The notes below the pieces were generated by a model. It was not told the origin of the DNA. It was given only the letters and a program-made list of their open reading frames with translations, and made no database searches. Below are positions 6,329 to 13,152 of a DNA stretch of 13,152 nucleotides, one piece after another; within the stretch, counting starts at the first letter, position 1; each line of letters starts with the position of its first letter. A program made the position numbers and the translations under genes. The stretch is from contig CANJYY010000033.1 in assembly GCA_947479185.1 (NCBI GenBank), positions 1 through 13,152 of the forward strand, read 5' to 3'. The stretch is from Caulobacteraceae bacterium (GTDB taxonomy: Bacteria; Pseudomonadota; Alphaproteobacteria; Caulobacterales; Caulobacteraceae).

Positions 6329-7353
6329 CAGGCGGGATCCCCGGAAACGCGCACCAGCCGGCGGCCGAAGTTCTCGCCGCGGAACAGGCCGCAGAAGGCC
6401 TCCGCCGCGCGCTCCAGGCCGTCGAACTCCTCGAGGACGAATTTCAGCGAGCCGTCGGCGATCCAGTCGGCCATCTGGCTCTGGGCGGCGCCGAACTGGC
6501 GGATGTCGTCGAACACCACCAGCCCCTCCATCCGCACCCGGTGGGTGATGAAGACGTCGGTGTGTTTCAGGCCGTGGCGCTGCTCGACCGGCACATTGTA
6601 GTCGGCCACCTGGCCCGAAACGACGACCCGCCCGCGCAGCTTCATCAGCGGCAGGACCCGGTCGACCATTTCGTTGCCGACGTTGTCGAACAGGATGTCG
6701 ACGCCTTCGGGACAGGCCGCCTTGATGGCGGCGGTCAGGTCCGGCTCGGCCTTGTAGTCGATGACCGCGTCGAAACCGGCCTCGTCCTTCAGCCAGGCGC
6801 ACTTCTTCGCCCCGCCCGCGACGCCCACGACGCGCAGGCCGAGCTTCTTCGCCAGCTGGCCGGCCGTGGCGCCAACGGGGCCGGCGGCGGAGGTGACCAG
6901 CAGGGTCTCGCCCTCCTTCGCCTGGCCCACGCGGTTCAGGCCGAACCAGGCGGTCAGGCCGGGCACGCCGAGGATGCCGATCCAGCAGCCGAGCGGCACG
7001 CGGCGGTCGGTGATCTTCTGGATGAAGCCCCGACCGTCGGAGACGAAATGCTCGCGCCAGCCGCCGCCGGCCGCGATCAGGTCGCCGACCGCGAAGTTCG
7101 GATGCTTGCTCTCGGTGACCTGGGCGACGCAGAAGCCGTCGATGCCCTCGCCGATCTTCATCGCCCCCGCGTAGCTGTCGCCGCCGGACAGGCGCGAGCG
7201 GGTGCCGGGGTCGACCGAGCTGAGAATCACGCGGGACAGAAAGCGGCCGTCGGCCAGCTCCGGAAGCGGCAGCTCTTCGAGCCGGAAGTCGTCCGGCGTC
7301 GGCGCGCCCTCGACATGGCGCGCCAGCACCCAGCGGCGGGTTGTTCTTGTCAT
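6328..7353 (-). CDS. NADP-dependent oxidoreductase, zinc-free MDR family (prostaglandin/leukotriene B4 reductase-like, CurA-like)
   Basis: 341 residues, medium-chain dehydrogenase/reductase fold. Family members reduce the alpha,beta double bond of enones and enals with NADPH in the cytosol. Motifs: SSVDPGTRSRLSG (45-57), LGVPGLTAWFGL (128-139), the nucleotide loop TSAAGPVGATAGQLAK (154-169), VDILFDNVGNEMVDRVLPLM (218-237) and GENFGRRLVRVS (326-337) near the end. The zinc-binding Cys/His set of alcohol dehydrogenases is missing, as expected. The ATG at 7353 has a strong GGGAGG seven bases upstream and is the first gene of the minus-strand cluster, so the promoter should lie in the 188-base divergent gap. 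Position next to a crotonase-fold enzyme and dehydrogenases suggests reduction of an unsaturated intermediate, possibly a CoA ester. Substrate unknown. Confidence 0.9.
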   Translation of the reverse strand: MTRTTRRWVLARHVEGAPTPDDFRLEELPLPELADGRFLSRVILSSVDPGTRSRLSGGDSYAGAMKIGEGIDGFCVAQVTESKHPNFAVGDLIAAGGGWREHFVSDGRGFIQKITDRRVPLGCWIGILGVPGLTAWFGLNRVGQAKEGETLLVTSAAGPVGATAGQLAKKLGLRVVGVAGGAKKCAWLKDEAGFDAVIDYKAEPDLTAAIKAACPEGVDILFDNVGNEMVDRVLPLMKLRGRVVVSGQVADYNVPVEQRHGLKHTDVFITHRVRMEGLVVFDDIRQFGAAQSQMADWIADGSLKFVLEEFDGLERAAEAFCGLFRGENFGRRLVRVSGDPA

Positions 7354-7541
7354 GCATCCTCCCGCCGGGTGGGTCCCGGTCTGGCGGTCAGATTACGCAG
7401 TTAGACGGCGCGGGGGGAAGGGACAGGACCTCGCCCAGACCGAAAAGTCGGCCCCCTTTTTGAGGGGCGCCGGCCATGGCGGTTCGCCGGGATCCCGCCG
7501 ATAGGTCGGGGATCAGCGTTTTGCAGACCCGAGGATCGCCC

Positions 7542-8624
7542 GTGTCGAAACCTTCCATCGCGTCCACCCTGGCCGTCGCGGTCTTCGCCCTGGGGCTTCT
7601 GGCCCCCGCCCTGGCCAGCGCCCAGACGGCGGCGCCGGCCGCCGCCTTCACCGACAGCACGGCCGCGGGGCTCAGCGGCACGCGTCGTGTGGCGATCTCC
7701 GCCGTCGTCGTGTCGTTCCAGGGCTCGGTGGCCGGAGAGCGGCTCGCCGGCAGCGGCATGTTCGCCGACAAGAGCTCGGCGCGGGCCGTGCTGGCCCTGC
7801 CCGACATGGACGCCGCCCTGCAGGCGCGGATCGCCGACGAAGCCTACCGGCAGCTCAAGGCCCAGCTGACCGCCGCCGGCTACGAGGTCGTGCCCGAGGC
7901 CGAGGTCAAGGCCAGCGCGACCTATGGCGAGATGATCAAGCTGGCGGGCCTGCCGAACTACACCCGGTTCGGCAACGCGCTCGGCGACATGACCTTGGTC
8001 AGCGCCGCCGGCCTGACGCCCTACCTGCCCTACAGCGTGGAAGGCAGCCTGTTCGAGCAGCCGAAGAGCTACATCGGCTGGATGAGCGGCATGGGCGGCA
8101 AGAGCATCACGCCGGGCGGCCCGAGCGTGGTCTCGATCGGCACCACCTGGAAGCTGCCCGGGCTGGAAGTGAAGCTGGCCAAGGAGCTGAACGCCAATGT
8201 GGTCAAGGCCTTCTACGTCGTGAACCTCGGCGAGGCCTTCGCCGACCGCAAGCGCGAACTGGGCGCGCGGATCGTGACGACGGGCGAGGGGTCCGCGTCG
8301 GCCCAGCTGAGCCTGGTTGCGGACCAGACGCGCATCGCCTTCCGCACCCCGACCGGCAATCCGAAGTGGCAGAAGGTCGCCTTCACCAAACCGGCCCCGG
8401 CCAAGGACGGCGATGTCGTCGTGCGCCTCGCCGCGCCGATGGTCAGCGACGGCGACTTCTTCAGCGTCACCGGCACCAGCCGTCTGGGCGGCATCTTCGC
8501 CCCGGGCGCGGACTTCCAGTTCAACTTCACCGCCCATCTTACGGACGAGAACGCTTACGGCGTCGCCGTCGACGGCATGATCGCCTCGGCGACGACGGCG
8601 ATGGTGGGGCTGGTGAAGCCGTAG
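7542..8624 (+). CDS. Exported protein of unknown function
   Basis: The start is called as the GTG at 7542: GAGG lies seven bases upstream (7531-7534), and the protein then begins with a clean signal peptide (residues 1-28, hydrophobic 8-27, cleavage after ASA or AQ). An ATG at 7476 in the same frame would bury the signal peptide. The mature part (about 332 residues) is probably periplasmic or outer-membrane associated. It has mixed alpha/beta character, with a helix-like stretch ALQARIADEAYRQLKAQLTA (92-111), a Gly-rich central part (175-200) and beta-like C-terminal segments such as DGDFFSVTGTSRLGGIFAPG (303-322). It has no cysteine, no recognised catalytic motif and no membrane segment after the signal. 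I do not recognise the family. The gene diverges from the reductase operon and is followed by a perfect 10-bp stem. Confidence 0.82.
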   Translation: MSKPSIASTLAVAVFALGLLAPALASAQTAAPAAAFTDSTAAGLSGTRRVAISAVVVSFQGSVAGERLAGSGMFADKSSARAVLALPDMDAALQARIADEAYRQLKAQLTAAGYEVVPEAEVKASATYGEMIKLAGLPNYTRFGNALGDMTLVSAAGLTPYLPYSVEGSLFEQPKSYIGWMSGMGGKSITPGGPSVVSIGTTWKLPGLEVKLAKELNANVVKAFYVVNLGEAFADRKRELGARIVTTGEGSASAQLSLVADQTRIAFRTPTGNPKWQKVAFTKPAPAKDGDVVVRLAAPMVSDGDFFSVTGTSRLGGIFAPGADFQFNFTAHLTDENAYGVAVDGMIASATTAMVGLVKP

Positions 8625-8639
8625 GCCGAGGCCGATGGG

Positions 8640-8666
8640 GGCGGCCGGGAAGACGCCCCGGCCGCC
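8640..8666 (+). terminator. GC-rich hairpin after the exported protein gene
   Basis: GGCGGCCGGG (8640-8649) and CCCGGCCGCC (8657-8666) form a perfect 10-bp stem with a 7-nt loop, 16 bases after the stop at 8624. No T tract follows, so it may be a weak or Rho-assisted terminator, or an RNA-stabilising end. Confidence 0.5.
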
Positions 8667-8718
8667 GCGACCCGGGGTCACAATTCCGCCGCCGCGCTGA
8701 ATCGACTATGGCCTTCCC

Positions 8719-9363
8719 ATGCGCCACCTGAGCCTGATCGCCGCCCTGAGCCTCCTCCTCGCCGGGCCCGCGCTGGCGCAGGACGCCGGCCGGCCAAATT
8801 CGCGCCAGGACCGGGGCGAGACCCAGGACCGGCCGGACCTGCGCGACGCTGTCACCGCCCCGCTCGACGACCTGAACCTCAAGCACACGCGCATTCCCGA
8901 CGTGCTCAAGCGCGCCGTCGCCGCACCCTATGACATGGACGGCCTGACGCGCTGCGAGGCCATCGCCGGCGAGGTCGGGCGACTCGACGGGGCGCTGGGG
9001 CCGGACCTGGACGAGCCGCCGCCGCCCGACCGGCGCACGCGGACACAGAAGCTGAAACAGGCGGCGGGCGACGCGGCGGTCAGCGCGGTCAGCGACAAGA
9101 CGCGCGGCCTGCTGCCGTTCCGGGGCTGGGTGCGCAAGCTGTCGGGCGCCGAACGGCGCGACAAGCGGGTGGCCGAGGCGATCAACGCCGGCAAGATCCG
9201 CCGCGGCTACCTCAAGGGCGCCGGCATGACCATGAACTGCGCCCCGCCCGCCGCGCCCAGCTGGTTCGTCCCGAAGGCGGAGGCGAAGGGTGGCGGACTG
9301 CTGGCCTGGCTGGCCGGGATCTGGGCCGCGCTGACCGGATGGATCAGCAGCCTGTTCGGCTGA
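8719..9363 (+). CDS. Conserved hypothetical exported protein with C-terminal hydrophobic segment
   Basis: 214 residues. Residues 1-20 are a signal peptide (hydrophobic 4-18, cleavage ALA|Q). Residues 40-65 (DLRDAVTAPLDDLNLKHTRI then PDVLKR) and 77-98, with C79, look like the conserved block of a hypothetical protein family that I recall from Proteobacteria without a named function. A charged middle part follows, with LLPFRGWVRKLSGAERRDKR (131-150) and C174. The end, GGGLLAWLAGIWAALTGWIS (191-210), is hydrophobic and could insert in or lie on the inner membrane. No convincing Shine-Dalgarno precedes the ATG, so the start rests on the signal peptide. It lies 94 bases after the previous exported protein gene on the same strand, and the intervening GC stem may separate the two transcripts. 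Function unknown. Confidence 0.8.
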   Translation: MRHLSLIAALSLLLAGPALAQDAGRPNSRQDRGETQDRPDLRDAVTAPLDDLNLKHTRIPDVLKRAVAAPYDMDGLTRCEAIAGEVGRLDGALGPDLDEPPPPDRRTRTQKLKQAAGDAAVSAVSDKTRGLLPFRGWVRKLSGAERRDKRVAEAINAGKIRRGYLKGAGMTMNCAPPAAPSWFVPKAEAKGGGLLAWLAGIWAALTGWISSLFG

Positions 9364-9400
9364 CGCCGGACCTGAAGAGAACGAATCACCAACCCGAAGG

Positions 9401-9442
9401 GGTAGCGTTGGAACATCGCCCGACCGCTACCTGTTGAGTTTT
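9401..9442 (+). terminator. Possible terminator after the hypothetical exported protein gene
   Basis: GGTAGCG (9401-9407) and CGCTACC (9425-9431) are perfect inverted repeats with a 17-nt loop, followed by TGTTGAGTTTT. They lie 38 bases after the stop at 9363. The long loop makes the call uncertain. The rest of the 240-base gap to 9603 holds the paired dispersed repeat described next and no gene. Confidence 0.4.
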
Positions 9443-9473
9443 GTTCGGCGGGTGTTCCGCTCTTTTCGCATTT

Positions 9474-9521
9474 CCTCTCCCGGAGGGAGAGGTGGCCCGG
9501 CGGAGCCGGGTCGGAGAGGGA
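9474..9521 (+). repeat. Dispersed two-hairpin repeat, unit A
   Basis: CCTCTCCC-GGA-GGGAGAGG (9474-9492) is a perfect 8-bp hairpin with loop GGA. It is followed by CCCGGC-GGA-GCCGGG (9496-9510), a second hairpin with the same loop, and then GGAGAGGGA. This layout is common between genes in alphaproteobacteria (recollection, not a search). Unit B at 9548-9597 is an inverted copy with the same architecture. Confidence 0.78.
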
Positions 9522-9547
9522 GCCACCGATCGTCAGGCGCCTGTTCT

Positions 9548-9597
9548 TCCCTCTCCACCATGCTCCGCATGGTACCCCTCCCCCTCCGGGGGAGGGG
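9548..9597 (-). repeat. Dispersed two-hairpin repeat, unit B (inverted)
   Basis: On the minus strand the order is CCCCTCCCCC-GGA-GGGGGAGGGG (9597-9575), then ACCATGC-GGA-GCATGGT (9573-9557), then GGAGAGGGAA. The stems differ in sequence from unit A but remain perfectly paired, and both loops are again GGA. It ends seven bases before the stop codon of the acyl-CoA dehydrogenase gene and may double as its transcription end. Confidence 0.78.
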
Positions 9598-9603
9598 TAG
9601 TGA

Positions 9604-10791
9604 TCAGAGTCCCAGCACCGCCTTGGCGATGATGTTGCGCTGGATCTCGTTGGAGCCGCCGAAGATCGAGGTCTTGCGCATGTTGAAGTAGGTCGGGGCG
9701 GCCTTGCCGGCGTAGTCGGGGCCGATCGGGCCGATGTTGCCGCCCATGCCGCGGGCGTAGGGCGCGCCGTAGTGGGCGGCCGCTTCCAGCGTCAGTTCGG
9801 TCAGCCGCTGGCCGACCTCGGTGCCCTTGACCTTCAAGAGCGAGGCTTCCGGGCCGGGGCCCTTGCCCTTGCTCTCCGAGGCCAGGCTGCGCAGCTCGGT
9901 GTATTCCAGCGCGGCCAGATCGACCTCCAGCTCGGCCACCTTGCGGCGGAAGTCGCTGTCGTTGATCAGCGGCTCGGCGTCATCGGCCAGTTCGGCGGCG
10001 GCCAGTTCGCGCAGGCGTTCGATGCCGCGCTTGGAGCGGGCGACGCCGGCGATGCCGGTGCGCTCGTGGCCGAGCAGGTACTTGGCCACCGTCCAGCCCT
10101 TGTTCTCCTCGCCGATCAGGTTGGCGACGGGAACGCGGACGTTGTCGAGGAACACGTCGTTGACCTCGTGGCCGCCCTCGATGGTGATGATCGGCCGCAC
10201 GGTGATGCCCGGGCTCTTCATGTCGATCAGCAGGAAGGAGATGCCCTCCTGCTTCTTGGCGTCAGGATTGGTGCGGACGAGGAAGAAGCCCCAGTCGGCG
10301 AAGTGGCCTTGCGTGGTCCAGGTCTTCTGGCCAGTGACGACATAGTGGTCGCCGTCGCGCACGGCGCGGGTCGAGAGGCCCGCGAGGTCCGAGCCGGCGC
10401 CGGGCTCGCTGTAGCCCTGGCACCACCAGATGTCGCCGTTCATGGTGCCGGGCAGGAACTTCTCTTTCTGCTCGGGTGTGGCGAAGGTGTAGAGCACCGG
10501 CCCGATCATCCCGATGCCGAAGCTGGTCTGGCTGGTCTGGGCCCGGGCGAGTTCCTCGCTGAAGATGTACTTGCGGACGCTGTCCCAGCCCGTGCCGCCG
10601 TATTCCAACGGCCAGGACGGCGTCAGCCAGCCCTTGTTGTGCAGGGTGCGGTGCCAGGCGAGGATGTCTTCCTTGCCCAGATGCTCGCCGGCCTCCTGCT
10701 TGCGCCGGGTCTCGGCCGGGTAGTTGGCTTCAATCCAGTCGCGGACTTCCTTGCGGAATTCAGCGTGCTCGGGCAGGAAATCGAGATCCAT
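9604..10791 (-). CDS. Acyl-CoA dehydrogenase
   Basis: 395 residues from the ATG at 10791, with GGGAG about seven bases upstream. It catalyses FAD-dependent formation of 2-enoyl-CoA, the first beta-oxidation step. Motifs: PSWPLEYGGTGWD (58-70), GYSEPGAGSDLAGLSTRA (126-143), TGQKTWTT (153-160), EGGHEVNDVFLDNVRVP (205-221) and the C-terminal KTSIFGGSNEIQRNIIAKAV (373-392). The usual YEGT Glu is replaced by Gly in IFGGS. E243 in LLGHERTGIAG lines up by hand with the isovaleryl-CoA dehydrogenase catalytic Glu (LDLERLVLA), as in many FadE-like enzymes, so an active enzyme is expected. It diverges from the bifunctional beta-oxidation gene, with PsrA-like half-sites in the 98-base gap that would allow joint control. 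Acyl chain preference is not readable. Confidence 0.92.
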   Translation of the reverse strand: MDLDFLPEHAEFRKEVRDWIEANYPAETRRKQEAGEHLGKEDILAWHRTLHNKGWLTPSWPLEYGGTGWDSVRKYIFSEELARAQTSQTSFGIGMIGPVLYTFATPEQKEKFLPGTMNGDIWWCQGYSEPGAGSDLAGLSTRAVRDGDHYVVTGQKTWTTQGHFADWGFFLVRTNPDAKKQEGISFLLIDMKSPGITVRPIITIEGGHEVNDVFLDNVRVPVANLIGEENKGWTVAKYLLGHERTGIAGVARSKRGIERLRELAAAELADDAEPLINDSDFRRKVAELEVDLAALEYTELRSLASESKGKGPGPEASLLKVKGTEVGQRLTELTLEAAAHYGAPYARGMGGNIGPIGPDYAGKAAPTYFNMRKTSIFGGSNEIQRNIIAKAVLGL

Positions 10792-10840
10792 CGGGCGTCT
10801 CCCTGTGTTGCGTGCTGGACTCTGTCGGTCCGGCTCGGCA

Positions 10841-10863
10841 GTTTGCGCTCAAACAAGCGTTTC
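10841..10863. promoter_or_regulatory. Triple half-site operator, PsrA-like, between divergent beta-oxidation genes
   Basis: GTTTG (10841-10845), CAAAC (10850-10854) and GTTTC (10859-10863) are spaced exactly nine bases apart. The right pair, CAAAC-AAGC-GTTTC, fits the PsrA consensus known from Pseudomonas, (G/C)AAAC-N2-4-GTTT(G/C), for a TetR-family repressor of fatty-acid oxidation genes that responds to long-chain acyl ligands. The left pair, GTTTG-CGCT-CAAAC, is a perfect inverted repeat of opposite polarity. The site lies 27 bases before the bifunctional gene and 50 before the acyl-CoA dehydrogenase start. Which regulator binds is inference. Confidence 0.6.
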
Positions 10864-10889
10864 AAAATGAACGATAGGGGTGAGGCGTC

Positions 10890-12953
<2,064 letters not shown>

Positions 12954-12956
<3 letters not shown>

Positions 12957-12988
12957 GGACTAGGGGATAGGGGCTAGGGGTTAGAGGT
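12954..12988 (+). repeat. TAGGGGN heptamer array, first arm, overlapping a stop codon
   Basis: Five heptamers run without gaps: TAGGGAC, TAGGGGA, TAGGGGC, TAGGGGT, TAGAGGT. The first three bases are the stop codon of the bifunctional enzyme gene. Four G-runs of three or four at 7-base spacing give G-quadruplex potential on the plus strand and in the mRNA. A partner arm in inverted orientation lies at 13024-13054. Confidence 0.85.
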
Positions 12989-13023
12989 GCGCTGCATCTC
13001 CGCCCCGGCCCCTTTTTCTTTTT
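12970..13023 (+). terminator. Intrinsic terminator of the bifunctional beta-oxidation gene
   Basis: GAGGTGC-GCT-GCATCTC (12984-13000) forms the apical stem with one G-T wobble. GGGG (12977-12980) can pair with CCCC (13003-13006), and GGGG (12970-12973) with CCCC (13009-13012), across small internal loops. TTTTTCTTTTT (13013-13023) follows directly. The lower stem borrows G-runs from the heptamer array. Confidence 0.75.
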
Positions 13024-13054
13024 CTAGTCCCTAGCCCCTAATCCCTAGCCCCTA
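13024..13054 (-). repeat. TAGGGRN heptamer array, second (inverted) arm
   Basis: Read on the minus strand from 13054: TAGGGGC, TAGGGAT, TAGGGGC, TAGGGAC, TAG. It can pair with the first arm at 26 of 31 positions by hand count. It lies between the terminator T tract and the start of the next gene, which begins 12 bases further on. Confidence 0.82.
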
Positions 13055-13065
13055 GAGCGCCAGCG

Positions 13066-13152
13066 ATGCCCACCCTCGCCCAGATGATCGCCGCCGACTT
13101 CGGCACGGTCCCGGACATTCTCCGCCTCAACGCCGCGGCGCATCCGGACAAG
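13066..13152 (+). CDS. Probable AMP-forming acyl-CoA synthetase/ligase, N-terminal fragment
   Basis: The frame opens at the ATG at 13066 and runs to the right edge: 29 codons, beginning MPTLAQMIAADFGTVPDILR and reaching LNAAAHPDK. The segment ILRLNAAAHPDK resembles the start of AMP-binding acyl-CoA ligases, where a helix with AAxxHPDKxAL precedes the adenylation domain. Only a weak GAG (13055-13057) stands in for a Shine-Dalgarno. The position after beta-oxidation genes fits a role in activating fatty acids, but the terminator and repeat array between suggest its own promoter or read-through expression. The identification rests on very little sequence. Confidence 0.5.
   Translation, partial: MPTLAQMIAADFGTVPDILRLNAAAHPDK

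Noticed and set aside
5537..7357. A 606-codon minus-strand frame that would fuse the crotonase-fold protein to an N-terminal extension
   Set aside because: The extension is Arg/Gly/Ala-rich shadow sequence overlapping the well-supported reductase gene in another frame. The crotonase domain begins cleanly at the ATG at 6328.
7387..7406. Pseudo-palindrome GTC-N14-GAC in the reductase leader
   Set aside because: Only about 12 of 20 positions are symmetric, which is too weak for an operator call without comparison to relatives.
7440..7471. Small hairpins (CCGA-AAAG-TCGG and CCCC/GGGG around TTTTTGA) in the divergent gap 7354-7541
   Set aside because: Stems are only four bases long and are expected by chance in GC-rich DNA; no promoter hexamers could be placed with confidence in this gap.
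7401..8681. 426-codon minus-strand frame opposite the exported protein gene
   Set aside because: The plus-strand gene has a ribosome binding site and signal peptide. The minus frame has only biased shadow composition.

Overview
The window is about 70% G+C with dense, overlapping genes. Its gene content (URC1-type GTP cyclohydrolase II, several acyl-CoA dehydrogenases, a FadB/FadJ-type bifunctional enzyme) and its families of dispersed intergenic repeats suggest an alphaproteobacterium, most likely Caulobacterales (Caulobacter/Phenylobacterium-like). The taxonomic call is inference from style, not a database result.

Layout. 1-2057: nucleobase metabolism. A URC1-like GTP cyclohydrolase II gene (minus strand, cut by the left edge) diverges from an adenine deaminase gene. 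The gap holds a terminator-like hairpin, a candidate promoter and a tandem 12-bp direct repeat. 2058-3077: a secreted glycine-zipper protein with a seven-fold tyrosine heptad repeat, flanked by three copies of a GGGGACA...TGTCCCC palindromic repeat. 3078-7353: four minus-strand genes, transcribed right to left: NADP-dependent enal/enone reductase-like MDR protein, enoyl-CoA hydratase/isomerase family protein with altered catalytic residues, acyl-CoA dehydrogenase, and an acyl-CoA dehydrogenase-like protein of the HsaA/DszC type. The first two genes overlap by 1 base and the last two by 4. A 47-nt inverted repeat sits between the second and third. 7542-9363: two plus-strand genes for exported proteins of unknown function. 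9364-9603: a gene-free gap with a hairpin and an inverted pair of two-hairpin dispersed repeats. 9604-12956: core beta-oxidation. An acyl-CoA dehydrogenase gene diverges from an enoyl-CoA hydratase/3-hydroxyacyl-CoA dehydrogenase gene, and three evenly spaced PsrA-like half-sites lie between them. 12954-13054: a TAGGGGN heptamer array that begins on the stop codon of the bifunctional gene, then a strong terminator, then an inverted heptamer array. 13066-end: first 29 codons of a probable AMP-forming acyl-CoA ligase.

How the genes work together. The right side makes a coherent fatty-acid beta-oxidation module: acyl-CoA ligase for activation, acyl-CoA dehydrogenase for the first oxidation, then hydration and the second oxidation by the bifunctional enzyme. 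A thiolase is not in the window. The central operon looks like a side pathway for an unusual acyl-CoA or enone substrate: it has two dehydrogenase-fold enzymes, a crotonase-fold enzyme and a double-bond reductase, but no 3-hydroxyacyl-CoA dehydrogenase or thiolase. Its substrate cannot be read from sequence. The left side fits pyrimidine/purine base salvage or catabolism.

I saw no tRNA, rRNA, CRISPR array, insertion sequence, phage gene or plasmid feature. The least ordinary signals are in the intergenic DNA: the heptamer array overlapping a stop codon, the orientation-marked GGGGACA repeats, the covarying two-hairpin repeat pair and the triple half-site operator. The crotonase-fold protein without the usual Glu pair is the main coding oddity.
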